A stretch of 64,000 bases of DNA, taken from positions 96,543 to 160,542 of the forward strand of contig UQDV01000001.1 in the NCBI GenBank assembly GCA_900539945.1. The letters are read 5' to 3'. The DNA is from an uncultured Faecalibacterium sp. (lineage in GTDB: Bacteria > Bacillota > Clostridia > Oscillospirales > Ruminococcaceae). How positions within the stretch are numbered: the first letter of the stretch is position 1; each line of letters starts with the position of its first letter. The translations under genes were made by a program, and so were the position numbers. This document shows, one piece after another, positions 42,857 through 51,290 of the stretch. Under the pieces are notes generated by a model. It made no database searches. It was not told where the DNA came from and saw nothing but the letters and a program-made list of their open reading frames with translations.

Positions 42857-44239
42857 TCAGTCTGCCAGCTCACCCAGCAGCACGGTAGCACGGGCACCGG
42901 TCAACCGGACCATCGCATACTGGCCCAGCAGTGCCGGGTCGGCGGTGAACTCCACCGTCAGGTTGTTGTCGAGCCTTCCGGAGAGGGTGCCCTCGCTGCG
43001 GCCGTAGCCTTCCACCAGCACCTGCACGGTCTGGCCCACCTGGCCCTTGACCAGTGCCATGGCGATCTCGTCCTGCACCTTGAGCAGGCGGCTCATGCGG
43101 TCGGTCTTTTCCTTGCGGGGGGTGGGGTCCGGCAGTTCGGCAGCCTTGGTGCCGGTGCGCTTGGAGTAGATGAAGGTGAACAGCTGCATATAGCCCACCT
43201 TCTGCACCAATTCCAGCGTCTTGACAAAGTCCTCTTCCGTCTCACCGGGGAAGCCGACGATGATGTCGCTGGAGAAGGTGATGCCGGGCACGGTCTTGCG
43301 GGCGTACTCGATGAGCTCCAGATACTGCTCGATGGTGTAATGGCGGTTCATCTGCTGCAGCAGCCGGTCGGAGCCGCACTGCACCGGCAGATGCAGGTGC
43401 TTGCACAGTTTCGGCTGAGCGGCAATGGTATCGATCAGCTTGTGGCTGGCGTCCTTGGGGTGGCTGGTCATGAACCGGATGTGGTAGTCACCGGGCACGG
43501 TGCACAGCAGGTTGAGCAGGTCGGAAAAGTCGATCTGCTCTTCCAGGCCCTTGCCGTAGCTGTTCACGTTCTGGCCCAGCAGGGTGATCTCCTTGTAACC
43601 GGCCTCCACCAGCCCGCGGAACTCGGCCAGGATGTCGCCGGGCTTGCGGCTCTTTTCGCGGCCGCGGACGTAGGGCACGATGCAGTAGGTGCAGAAATTG
43701 TCGCAGCCGTACATGATGGGCAGCCAGGCGCGGAACTCGCTCTCGCGCCGGATGGGGATGTTCTCCACGATCACCGGGCGCTGGGCGGGGTCCAGCAGCA
43801 CACGCTTGTGCTTCTGCAGCTTCTGGGCGATGAGCTGCGGCAGGGTGTCGATGCCGTCCACGCCGAACACGAGGTCCACATAAGGGTAGCTCTGGCGCAG
43901 CTTTTCCACCACATGCTTCTGGTTGGCCATGCATCCGCACAGGCCGATGATCAGGCCGGGCTTTTTCTCCTTGAGGCCCTTGAGGGCGCCCACGTTGCCG
44001 AACACCCGCTGCTCGGCATGCTCGCGCACGGCGCAGGTGTTGAAGAGGATCAGGTCGGCGTCCTCCGGCTTGTCGCACAGACCGTAGCCGATATCCACCA
44101 GCACACCCTTGATGCGCTCGCCGTCGTTGACGTTCTGCTGGCAGCCGTAGCTGTGCACAAAGGCCAGCGGCGGGGTGTCGTAAGCCTGCTTTACCAGATC
44201 AGCGGCGATGTTATTATGCTCAAAACTAATGTATTCCAA
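42857..44239 (-). CDS. miaB: tRNA-2-methylthio-N6-dimethylallyladenosine synthase MiaB
   Basis: Radical SAM methylthiotransferase, 460 residues. N-terminal domain with Cys in SYGCQQN, LFNTCAVREHAE and GLCGCMA (second cluster); radical SAM motif CDNFCTYCIVPYVRGREKSR; C-terminal TRAM domain (about 395-458). It completes the ms2i6A modification begun by MiaA. Promoter at 44316-44344. Confidence 0.97.
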   Translation of the reverse strand: MEYISFEHNNIAADLVKQAYDTPPLAFVHSYGCQQNVNDGERIKGVLVDIGYGLCDKPEDADLILFNTCAVREHAEQRVFGNVGALKGLKEKKPGLIIGLCGCMANQKHVVEKLRQSYPYVDLVFGVDGIDTLPQLIAQKLQKHKRVLLDPAQRPVIVENIPIRRESEFRAWLPIMYGCDNFCTYCIVPYVRGREKSRKPGDILAEFRGLVEAGYKEITLLGQNVNSYGKGLEEQIDFSDLLNLLCTVPGDYHIRFMTSHPKDASHKLIDTIAAQPKLCKHLHLPVQCGSDRLLQQMNRHYTIEQYLELIEYARKTVPGITFSSDIIVGFPGETEEDFVKTLELVQKVGYMQLFTFIYSKRTGTKAAELPDPTPRKEKTDRMSRLLKVQDEIAMALVKGQVGQTVQVLVEGYGRSEGTLSGRLDNNLTVEFTADPALLGQYAMVRLTGARATVLLGELAD

Positions 44240-44315
44240 TCAAACCATCCTTCTCCGCCGGGAAAACCCCGCACGGTGAACACTCTTTTTTCCGCTTTTA
44301 TGAATAGCTCTCCTT

Positions 44316-44344
44316 AGTATACACTCTTTGGCCGCTGCGGGCAA
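44316..44344 (-). promoter_or_regulatory. Promoter of miaB
   Basis: Minus strand: TTGCCC at 44344-44339, 17-base spacer, TATACT at 44321-44316; leader about 70 bases. Confidence 0.6.
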
Positions 44345-44361
44345 GGGGGTCCGGGCAAAGT

Positions 44362-44754
44362 TTACGCCTCGGAGGCCGCTTTTTGTGCTGCACAGCAGCT
44401 TTCGCACACGCCGATGAACACCACGGCGCAGTCCTGCACCCGGCCTTTCTGGCCGCGTACCAGCTTCGTCACCTGCTTTTCGTCCACCTCGGCATCGGTC
44501 ACGCCGCCGCACACCGTGCAGTACAGGTGGCTGTGCCAGGCCAGCGTATGGTCGAACCGGTCGGCCTGGCCGGGGATGGACACCCGGCGCACGCGGCCTG
44601 CCTCCACCAGACTGTTCAGGTTGCGGTACACGGTGCCAAGGCTCAGGCCCGGGCATTCCTTTGCAGCGGTGTCGTAAATCTCTTCGGCGGTGGGGTGGTT
44701 GCAGAGGTTTTGCACCGTCTGCATGACCAGCTCACGCTGTTTGGAATAGCGCAT
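44362..44754 (-). CDS. Fur-family regulator (PerR-like)
   Basis: A 130-residue metal-dependent repressor. Winged-helix part (HPTAEEIYDTAAKECPGLSLGTVYRNLNSLVEAGRVRRV), then the dimer domain with regulatory-site residues in FDHTLAWHSHLYC and structural zinc pairs CTVC and CESCC. The length and the HSHLYC.VCG spacing fit the PerR/Fur group; whether it senses peroxide, iron or zinc is not decided by the sequence. It lies downstream of rarA with a 27-base gap. Confidence 0.88.
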   Translation of the reverse strand: MRYSKQRELVMQTVQNLCNHPTAEEIYDTAAKECPGLSLGTVYRNLNSLVEAGRVRRVSIPGQADRFDHTLAWHSHLYCTVCGGVTDAEVDEKQVTKLVRGQKGRVQDCAVVFIGVCESCCAAQKAASEA

Positions 44755-44781
44755 ATCGTTCTCCTTTTCTTGTTTTTGGGT

Positions 44782-46056
44782 TCAGACGTTTTCCTCGCCT
44801 TTGATCTTTGCCCAGTAGGCGCGGGCCGCCTGTTCGGTACGGTTGTCGCCGTAGGTGTAGTATTTCACGTCCTTGAGGGCATCCGGCAGATACTGTTGTT
44901 TGACCCAATGGTGGTCGTAGTCGTGAGCGTACTTGTAGTTCTGCCCTTTTACCAGAGCATCCTCGCCGTCAAAGTGCTTGTTCTGCAGCTGACGCGGGAT
45001 GGGCCCGGTGCGCCCGGCCTGCACATCCGCAATGGCTGCATTGATGGCGTCATGGGCGCTGTTGGATTTGGGGCTGGTGGCCACCAGGATCACCGCGTCG
45101 GCCAGCGGCAGGCGTGCTTCCGGCAGACCCACCATGTTGGCCGCATCCACCGCCGCCTTAACGATGGGGATGATCTGCGGGTAGGCAAGGCCCACGTCCT
45201 CGCAGGCGCACACCATCAGACGGCGGCAGGCCGAGGGCAGGTCGCCGGCTTCCAGCAGACGGGCCAGATAGTGCAATGCCGCGTCTGGGTCAGAGCCGCG
45301 CATGGACTTCTGGTAGGCCGACACGATGTCGTAGTGATCATCACCCTCCCGGTCGTACCGCATGGCTGTGCGGCGGGTGACCTGCCGGATCATATCCAGC
45401 GTGATGTGCCGGGCACCTTCTTCCACCGGGGCCGCCGTGACCGCAAAATCCAGGCAGCCCAGTGCCTTGCGCAAATCGCCGCCCGCACTCTCGGCAAGAT
45501 AGGCACAGGCGTCCTCGTCCATGCGCACCGGGGTGTTCCCCCCTTCCGACAGCTTTTTGAGGGCATTGTGCAGGCCCTGCTCCACGTCGGCGGCGGACAA
45601 GGATTTGAACTCGAACACCGTGCACCGGGACAGCAGTGCATTATAGATGTAGAAATACGGGTTCTCGGTGGTGGATGCAATGAGGGTGACCGAGCCGTCC
45701 TCGATGCACTCCAGCAGGCTCTGCTGCTGCTTTTTGTTCAGGTACTGGATCTCGTCCAGATACAGCAGGATGCCGCCCGCCCCCGCCAGCGTGCCGATGT
45801 CCTTGAGCACCGCCTTGATGTCGCCGGTGCCGCAGGAAGTGCCGTTGAGCTTGTGCAGAGTCATGCCGCTGTTCTCTGCGATGATGCGGGCCACTGTGGT
45901 CTTGCCGGTACCGGACGGGCCGTAGAAGATCATGTTGGGGATGCGGCCGCTCTCGATGGTGCGGCGAAACACCCTGCCCGGAGCCAGCAGATGCTGCTGC
46001 CCGCACACATCTGCCAGCGTTTTGGGCCGCAGGCGCTGCGCCAGTGGTTCGTTCAT
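44782..46056 (-). CDS. rarA: Replication-associated recombination protein RarA (MgsA)
   Basis: AAA+ clamp-loader-like ATPase acting at stalled forks, 424 residues. N-terminal LAQRLRPKTLADVCGQQHLL, Walker A FYGPSGTGKTTVARI, Walker B ILLYLDEIQYLNKKQQQSLL, sensor 1 LIASTTENPYF; C-terminal tetramerisation domain with MRGSDPDAALHYLARLLEAG and the ending HDYDHHWVKQQYLPD. Promoter with a palindromic spacer at 46101-46129. Confidence 0.95.
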   Translation of the reverse strand: MNEPLAQRLRPKTLADVCGQQHLLAPGRVFRRTIESGRIPNMIFYGPSGTGKTTVARIIAENSGMTLHKLNGTSCGTGDIKAVLKDIGTLAGAGGILLYLDEIQYLNKKQQQSLLECIEDGSVTLIASTTENPYFYIYNALLSRCTVFEFKSLSAADVEQGLHNALKKLSEGGNTPVRMDEDACAYLAESAGGDLRKALGCLDFAVTAAPVEEGARHITLDMIRQVTRRTAMRYDREGDDHYDIVSAYQKSMRGSDPDAALHYLARLLEAGDLPSACRRLMVCACEDVGLAYPQIIPIVKAAVDAANMVGLPEARLPLADAVILVATSPKSNSAHDAINAAIADVQAGRTGPIPRQLQNKHFDGEDALVKGQNYKYAHDYDHHWVKQQYLPDALKDVKYYTYGDNRTEQAARAYWAKIKGEENV

Positions 46057-46100
46057 TGTGTTTCCCTCCCATGCCGGGGAATACCCCAGTGTTTTTCTAT

Positions 46101-46129
46101 AGTATAGCGCATTTCTGCGCGGAGGACAA
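46101..46129 (-). promoter_or_regulatory. Promoter of rarA with inverted repeat in spacer
   Basis: Minus strand: TTGTCC at 46129-46124, 17-base spacer, TATACT at 46106-46101. The spacer holds GCGCA-N4-TGCGC (46107-46120), a possible operator. Confidence 0.65.
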
Positions 46130-46170
46130 GAGATTTTCTGAAAATGATTCTCAGATAATTCCGGGCAGGC

Positions 46171-46199
46171 GTTTACAAATCGGTCGAAACATGCTATGA
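46171..46199 (+). promoter_or_regulatory. Promoter of nth
   Basis: TTTACA at 46171-46176, 17-base spacer ending TGC, TATGAT at 46194-46199 (extended -10). Confidence 0.7.
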
Positions 46200-46235
46200 T
46201 AAGGAAAACATTTTTTGCCGAAAGGAGGCGACGGT

Positions 46236-46925
46236 ATGCCCGCTCGTAAAAAAGAACCGGAAGATCTCACTGCCAAAAAAGAACTGGCGCTGGAGGTGAT
46301 CGACCGGCTCAAAAAAGAATATCCGGATGCCGGCTGCACACTGGACTACGATCACGCATGGCAGCTGCTGGTCAGCGTGCGGCTGGCGGCCCAGTGCACG
46401 GACGCCCGGGTGAATATCGTAGTGGAGGACCTGTTTGCCCGCTACCCCAGCGTGGCCGCACTGGCCGCTGCCGAGCCGGAGGACATCGAGGCCATCGTCA
46501 AGCCCTGCGGACTGGGGCACTCCAAGGCGCGGGATATCTCGGCCTGCATGCGCATGCTGCGGGACAAGTACAACTGCCAGGTGCCTACTACCTTTGAGGA
46601 GCTGCTGGCGCTGCCCGGCGTGGGCCGCAAGAGCGCCAACCTGATCATGGGCGACGTGTTCGGCAAACCGGCCATTGTCACCGACACCCACTGCATCCGT
46701 CTGTGCAACAAGATCGGCCTTGTGGACGGCATCAAGGAGCCGCAGAAGGTGGAAATGGCCCTGTGGAAGATCATTCCGCCGGAAGAGGGCAGCGACCTGT
46801 GCCACCGCTTTGTGATGCACGGCCGCGCTGTGTGCAATGCCCGCAAGCCGGAATGCGAAAAATGCTGTCTGAATGATATCTGCCGCTACGCCCGGGAACA
46901 GTCCGGCGCAGACACGGCGAAATAA
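46236..46925 (+). CDS. nth: Endonuclease III
   Basis: DNA glycosylase/AP lyase for oxidised pyrimidines, 229 residues. HhH motif with catalytic Lys in LPGVGRKSANLIMGD, catalytic Asp in VTDTHCIRL, and an iron-sulphur loop with exact C-x6-C-x2-C-x5-C spacing (CNARKPECEKCCLNDIC). Start at the ATG 7 bases after AAAGGAGG. Followed by the GlsB-like gene after 13 bases. Confidence 0.97.
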   Translation: MPARKKEPEDLTAKKELALEVIDRLKKEYPDAGCTLDYDHAWQLLVSVRLAAQCTDARVNIVVEDLFARYPSVAALAAAEPEDIEAIVKPCGLGHSKARDISACMRMLRDKYNCQVPTTFEELLALPGVGRKSANLIMGDVFGKPAIVTDTHCIRLCNKIGLVDGIKEPQKVEMALWKIIPPEEGSDLCHRFVMHGRAVCNARKPECEKCCLNDICRYAREQSGADTAK

Positions 46926-46938
46926 GGAGGTATTTTTT

Positions 46939-47265
46939 ATGATTACATTGACGATTCTACTGATCATCACCCTGCTCTGCATTCTGGTGGGCTGTCTGAT
47001 GGGCCTGTTCTCACTGGTGGGCGTGATCGCTTCTCTGGTCGCAGGCGTGCTGGTGGGTGCGCTGGCAGGCTATGTGGCCGGCCGCTTCATGGGCACGGAG
47101 ACTTCGCTCGGCCGCAACATCCTCATGGGCATCCTGGGCAGCTTTGTGGGCGAATTCGTGTTCGGCCTGTTCGGCATTTATGCCACCGGCAGCATCACGT
47201 CCTTTATCATTTCAGTCATCGGCGCCTGCATCTGCATCTGGATCGGGCAGAAGCTGTTCCATTGA
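46939..47265 (+). CDS. GlsB/YeaQ/YmgE-like small membrane protein
   Basis: A 108-residue protein with four hydrophobic segments and the Gly-rich pattern GALAGYVAGRFMG...GRNILMGILGSFVGEFVFGLFG found in GlsB/YeaQ/YmgE (transglycosylase-associated) proteins, here with an extra N-terminal pair of segments. AAGGAGG lies 8 bases before the ATG. Cotranscribed with nth and closed by a strong terminator. Function of the family is not settled; often stress-induced. Confidence 0.75.
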   Translation: MITLTILLIITLLCILVGCLMGLFSLVGVIASLVAGVLVGALAGYVAGRFMGTETSLGRNILMGILGSFVGEFVFGLFGIYATGSITSFIISVIGACICIWIGQKLFH

Positions 47266-47327
47266 GCGCTGATAAAAAACGCCTGACACTTGTTTTGGAC
47301 GCAGTGTTGTTCTATCGTTATATTGAA

Positions 47328-47373
47328 GATACTCCTTGTGCAGCCGTATAGCTGCACAAGGAGTATCTTTTTT
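47328..47373 (+). terminator. Terminator of nth operon
   Basis: Perfect 17-bp stem (47328-47344 with 47351-47367), 6-base loop CGTATA, seven Ts. Confidence 0.92.
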
Positions 47374-47452
47374 ATTAGATGGATTTCAAGAAACTGGGGC
47401 ATATTCCATGCCATGTTTTATCCTGTGACGTTCACCGGTGGAAAATCCATCC

Positions 47453-47481
47453 TTGACAGACATGCTGAAATATGGTAAAAT
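47453..47481 (+). promoter_or_regulatory. Promoter of tRNA-Thr
   Basis: Consensus TTGACA at 47453-47458, 17-base spacer, TAAAAT at 47476-47481; 28 bases before the tRNA. Confidence 0.88.
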
Positions 47482-47509
47482 ATTGTCCGTTGCAGAATAT
47501 GTGCAATGT

Positions 47510-47585
47510 GCTACTGTGGCTCAGCTGGTAGAGCAGCTCACTCGTAATGAGCAGGTCGCCTGTTCGAATCAGGTCAGTAGCTCCA
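47510..47585 (+). tRNA. tRNA-Thr (anticodon CGU)
   Basis: A 76-base gene with encoded CCA. Acceptor stem GCTACTG/CAGTAGC is perfect; the D arm GCTC..GAGC, anticodon stem GCTCA/TGAGC with loop CTCGTAA, and T arm CCTG(TTCGAATC)CAGG are all intact. The anticodon CGT reads ACG codons. Own promoter and own terminator, so it is a single-tRNA unit. Confidence 0.95.
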
Positions 47586-47590
47586 ACATG

Positions 47591-47637
47591 AAAGACCCGG
47601 AAAAGTGGCTTGCAGCCTGGCTTTTCCGGGTCTTTTT
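47591..47637. terminator. Bidirectional terminator between tRNA-Thr and ylbJ
   Basis: Exact 15-bp arms AAAGACCCGGAAAAG (47591-47605) and CTTTTCCGGGTCTTT (47621-47635), A-run and T-run on the two sides; serves both convergent transcripts. Confidence 0.9.
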
Positions 47638-47646
47638 GCATCGTTT

Positions 47647-48738
47647 TTATAAGGCACTTCTGCGCGGAAAAGTGCGCTTATTTCTCCATTTTTCCCGCTG
47701 GAGCAGACCTTTGTTCAGCTCACAGGCCGCCATGCAGCACACGGCAAAGGCCAGCAGCGCACAGTCCGGCGGCACCCGCTGCATGGGGATCACCCGTTCG
47801 CACAGGTTGCCAAAGGTCTCCACGGCCTGTTCCGGCCATGTCAGGCAGAACAATGCCAGCGACAGCGGCAGGTGCAGAAACCGACCTGCCAGCAGCGGAC
47901 GGAAGGACACTTCTCCGGGGCAGAGGGTACGCACCTGCAGCAGCACCGATGCTCCCTGTACGCTGAGGGCGGCGCAGCACAGACTGCTGGCCCACAGGCC
48001 GGTGCGGGCCGCATAATCGCAGCCGGAGCACACCTCCAGCAGCATGGCCGGGAAGGGTGCCCACGCGGCGGGCAGAAACTGCCCGCACCCGGCTGCTAGC
48101 ATCCGGAAATACAACACGAATCCGCACAATTTCAGGTACTGCACAGCCGCCTGTGCGATTACTTCGTCCAACCGGGGCGGCGCAGTCTGGGTGGACTGCG
48201 CAGAGCGTACCGGGGCAGCGGGTGCCGGGTGCAGACGGTTCAGCAGAGCGGCGGTAAGATACCCGGCCAGCACCTGCGCTGCAAACAGGCGGATGCCCAG
48301 CACCCGGCTGCCCAGCAGCTGCTCCCCTGCCGTGAGGATCACGAAGGACGGCCCGGAGCAGATGCAGGCCGGGAGAAGGGCCGACGCCTCCTGCGGGGTC
48401 AGCTCCCGGCTGCGCACGGCTTCGGCCGCAGCCGCTGCCGGGGCAAACCCACCCAGGAACCCGATGAGCAGCACCCCACCGGCCGCCGGGCTGCGCACCC
48501 CGATGAGCCATGCCACCGGACGGAACACAAACCCCAGTACCTGCCCTGCCCCACAGCGCATGAGCAGAGCGGAAACGATGAGAAACGGGAACAGTGACAC
48601 CAGCAGCGGCCCACCGCACAGGGCAAGCCCCTGCTGCAGCGCACGGGCGCAGCACTGCGGCGCTGCAAACACCAGTCCTGCCGTGCCAATTGCCGCCCCC
48701 AACAGCACGACCCGCTGAAACCGGAACGTCTGATACAT
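47647..48738 (-). CDS. ylbJ: YlbJ-like (sporulation) integral membrane protein
   Basis: A 363-residue multi-pass membrane protein. Nucleoside-transporter-gate-like pattern with GVLLIGFLGGFAPAAAAA and ACICSGPSFVILTAGEQLLGS, as in YlbJ, which is needed for spore cortex formation in B. subtilis (about 400 residues there). Start at the ATG 6 bases after GGGAGGGG. Divergent from yqfC-yqfD, themselves sporulation genes of the sigma-E regulon in B. subtilis. Confidence 0.82.
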   Translation of the reverse strand: MYQTFRFQRVVLLGAAIGTAGLVFAAPQCCARALQQGLALCGGPLLVSLFPFLIVSALLMRCGAGQVLGFVFRPVAWLIGVRSPAAGGVLLIGFLGGFAPAAAAAEAVRSRELTPQEASALLPACICSGPSFVILTAGEQLLGSRVLGIRLFAAQVLAGYLTAALLNRLHPAPAAPVRSAQSTQTAPPRLDEVIAQAAVQYLKLCGFVLYFRMLAAGCGQFLPAAWAPFPAMLLEVCSGCDYAARTGLWASSLCCAALSVQGASVLLQVRTLCPGEVSFRPLLAGRFLHLPLSLALFCLTWPEQAVETFGNLCERVIPMQRVPPDCALLAFAVCCMAACELNKGLLQREKWRNKRTFPRRSAL

Positions 48739-48754
48739 AACTTTCCCCTCCCGC

Positions 48755-48768
48755 TCCATATATATGGA
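48755..48768. promoter_or_regulatory. Palindrome TCCATATATATGGA between ylbJ and yqfC
   Basis: Exact 14-bp palindrome in the 92-base divergent gap. On each strand it contains CATATATAT with an ATA triplet 17 bases upstream, loosely like sigma-E type promoters. It could be a shared -10 region or an operator; no sigma-A promoter is obvious in the gap. Confidence 0.35.
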
Positions 48769-48830
48769 ACAGCGGCCCGCATTTATGGCACTTTGGGCCA
48801 AAATATCAGAGCGGAACGGGAGGGAGCCGA

Positions 48831-49199
48831 ATGAGTCCTGCGCACCGCGCGCCTTTTCCGCTGCGGCGCTGGCTGGCCCTTTTGTTCCGGCAGCCGCCGC
48901 AGGGGCTGTACCGTCGTCCCTGCCTGTACCAGAGCGGCGACCGGATGGAGATCGAGCATTATGAAGCCATCCTCGCCTACGATGAGACCCGTCTGCGGCT
49001 CCAACTGCCGCGCGGGCAGCTGACCATTTACGGAGAGCAGCTTCAGATTGAAACGCTCACCGCCCGGCGCATCACGCTGCGGGGCTGCTTCGTCCGCACA
49101 GACTACACCACGGAGCACACCGCCACAGGGCAGCGCCCTACCGGGCATCTGCCGGACAGGAGGCCGTCATGGAACCCGTTCGTCTCTGGGCCGCGGTAG
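48831..49199 (+). CDS. yqfC: YqfC-like protein
   Basis: A 122-residue protein; residues 38-91 (MEIEHYEAILAYDETRLRLQ and the following LTIYGEQLQIETLTARRITLRG) follow the YqfC pattern of two beta repeats ending in a G-like turn. Family members are about 95 residues; the extra C-terminal 30 residues come from overlap with yqfD in another frame. ATG with GGGAGGG 6 bases upstream. Assignment depends partly on the following yqfD. Confidence 0.7.
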   Translation: MSPAHRAPFPLRRWLALLFRQPPQGLYRRPCLYQSGDRMEIEHYEAILAYDETRLRLQLPRGQLTIYGEQLQIETLTARRITLRGCFVRTDYTTEHTATGQRPTGHLPDRRPSWNPFVSGPR

Positions 49200-50323
49200 A
49201 ATTCACCGCGCAAAGCGGCAGCACCGACGCCCTGCTGGGCCATGCCGCACAGGCAGGGCTGCACCTGACCCGCATTGTACCGCTGCCCGGCGGATTCCGG
49301 GCGCGCTGCGCCGCCTGGCATTACCGCCCGTTGGCCGCTCTGGCCCGGCAGGGGCATGTGCGTCTGCGGGTGAAAAAGCGTCTGGGGCTGTTTTTTCGGC
49401 TGCGTCCGCTGCTGCGCCGCACCGGGCTGTGGGCCGGGCTGGCGCTGTTTATTCCGCTGCTGCTGTGGAGCCAGCAGTTCGTCTGGGCCGTGGACACCAG
49501 CACCCTCACCCGCGGACAGGCTGCCCGGGCCTTTGCCGTACTGCGGCAGGCAGACCTTGCCCCGGGGGCTGCCGCCACCGAAGCCAAGCGCACCGCCGGG
49601 GAGTATGCCCTGCTGGAAAGCGGCGAGTTTTCCTGGGCCAGTCTCAATTTTGCCAAAGGGCGGCTGGAAGTCCGCGCCGCCGCTGCAGTGCCCAAGCCCG
49701 CCATTGCGGCCGGGACCCTGCACGGCCTGCGCGCCCGGTGCGCCGGTGTGGTCACCAAGACCAACCTGACCAGCGGCACGATGCTGGTGGTGCCCGGGCA
49801 GGCCGTGGAGGCTGGACAGGGGCTGATCGGCACGGCGCGGCAGGAGCGGGACGGTGCACTGATCTTTGCCCCGGCAGCGGGCACCGTGCGGGCACAACTG
49901 GAGTGGAGTGATGCTCAGTCCGTTCCGCTGGAAGAGACCGTTTTACAGCCGACCGGGCGCTCCACCGTGCGGTACCGGCTGAGCGCTGCCGGGCAGAACT
50001 GGACCCTGCCCAGTGTTCAGTCGCCGGAACAGACACTGGAGCGCACCCGGCACCTCCAACCCGAGCTGCTGGGGCTGCCGCTTCCCTGCTCCGTGGAGGA
50101 AACCACCTTCTACGAGCAGCAGCCGCAGCTTCTGCGCCGCACTGAAGCCCAGGCGCTGGCACTGGCGCGGCTGCACAGCCTGCAGGCGCTGTACACGGCA
50201 TTCCCGGATGCCGTGTTGATTGCCCGAAAGGAGGACACCTCCTGTACAGACACCACGCTGGAATACACCGCCGTCTACACGCTGGAAGCCGACATCTGCA
50301 CGCAAAACGACCCCGGCAGCTGA
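49169..50323 (+). CDS. yqfD: YqfD-like sporulation protein
   Basis: A 384-residue protein with one membrane segment (about 85-105) between a small cytosolic N-terminal domain and a large exported C-terminal domain. The YqfD pattern is seen in FVWAVDTSTLTRGQ..., LESGEFSWASLNFAKGRLEV and VVTKTNLTSGTMLVVPGQAV. B. subtilis YqfD is a sigma-E-controlled sporulation protein of about 400 residues. The start lies 31 bases inside the yqfC reading frame. Confidence 0.85.
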   Translation: MEPVRLWAAVEFTAQSGSTDALLGHAAQAGLHLTRIVPLPGGFRARCAAWHYRPLAALARQGHVRLRVKKRLGLFFRLRPLLRRTGLWAGLALFIPLLLWSQQFVWAVDTSTLTRGQAARAFAVLRQADLAPGAAATEAKRTAGEYALLESGEFSWASLNFAKGRLEVRAAAAVPKPAIAAGTLHGLRARCAGVVTKTNLTSGTMLVVPGQAVEAGQGLIGTARQERDGALIFAPAAGTVRAQLEWSDAQSVPLEETVLQPTGRSTVRYRLSAAGQNWTLPSVQSPEQTLERTRHLQPELLGLPLPCSVEETTFYEQQPQLLRRTEAQALALARLHSLQALYTAFPDAVLIARKEDTSCTDTTLEYTAVYTLEADICTQNDPGS

Positions 50324-50362
50324 GCTGTTCCGCTCGCCCGCCGGGGCCGTTGCTTTATTCAA

Positions 50363-51286
50363 TCAAGCGTTGGTGTTCTGTGCCGCTTCTTCTGCGGCAC
50401 GCTGGGCGGCCTGTGCGTCGTATTCGGCGATCAGGTCGTTCAGGTCGTACTGATACCGGCTGTGGCAGAAGTGGCACACCACTTCGCAGTGGGGGTCCTC
50501 GTCCCGCATCTTCACCAGTTCCCGGCGACCCAGGCTCAGCAGCATACCCTTGGTGCGTTCCTCGCTGCAGTCGCACTGGTAGCCCACCGTGCGCTCATCC
50601 AGCACCTGCGGGGCAAAACCGGCCATAGCCAGCTCCATCATGTCCTTGGGGGTCTTGCCGGCGCGCAGCATCTCGGTAACCGAGGGCATGGCCGCGATAT
50701 TCTTTTCCAGTGTGTCGATCTCGGCATCCGTTGCGCCGGGCAGCAGCTGCAGCAGGTAGCCGCCCGCGCACAGGATGGACAAGTCCTTGTCCACCAGCAC
50801 GCCCAGGGCGCACACGGTGGGGATCTGCTCACTGGTAGCATAGTAACGGGTCAAGTCCTCGGCGATCTCGCCGGACACCAGCGGCACCTGGCCGACGGTG
50901 GGCTCCTTCTGCAGCCGGTTGTCCCGGATGACCGTGAGCACACCGCTGCGGCCCACTGCACCGCCCACGTCCAGATGGCCGTCGGCCTTCGGGGGCAGCT
51001 CCACCAATGGGTTGTCGATGCAGCCTTTGACGTTGCCCGTGCCGTCGGTGCAGGCAATGAGCACACCGGCCGGGCCGCCGCCCTGCACCCGCAGAGTGAC
51101 CTTGTCGCCGTCATCCTTGAGCATGGAGCCCATGAGTGATGCACCCGTGAGCAGGCGGCCCAATGCCGCGCTGCATGTGGCACTGGTGGTGTGCAGCTGC
51201 TCGGCACGGCGCACAAGTTCGGTGGAATCCACACCGCAGAACACGACGCCGCCGTTTTCCGACAGGCCGCGGATCAGGTTTGCCAT
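50363..51286 (-). CDS. hslO: Redox-regulated chaperone Hsp33
   Basis: Holdase switched on by oxidation, 307 residues. C-terminal zinc switch with CxC at 238/240 and CxxC at 271/274; N-terminal domain with GRLLTGASLMGSMLK and IRDNRLQKEPTVGQVPLVSGEIAEDL. It follows the methyltransferase gene after 4 bases. Convergent with yqfD. Confidence 0.96.
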   Translation of the reverse strand: MANLIRGLSENGGVVFCGVDSTELVRRAEQLHTTSATCSAALGRLLTGASLMGSMLKDDGDKVTLRVQGGGPAGVLIACTDGTGNVKGCIDNPLVELPPKADGHLDVGGAVGRSGVLTVIRDNRLQKEPTVGQVPLVSGEIAEDLTRYYATSEQIPTVCALGVLVDKDLSILCAGGYLLQLLPGATDAEIDTLEKNIAAMPSVTEMLRAGKTPKDMMELAMAGFAPQVLDERTVGYQCDCSEERTKGMLLSLGRRELVKMRDEDPHCEVVCHFCHSRYQYDLNDLIAEYDAQAAQRAAEEAAQNTNA

Positions 51287-51290
51287 AACG

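Noticed and set aside
47432..47641. Minus-strand 69-codon frame over the tRNA gene
   Set aside because: Known artefact: the reverse strand of tRNA genes often reads RTGDLLITSELLYQLSHS-like peptides.
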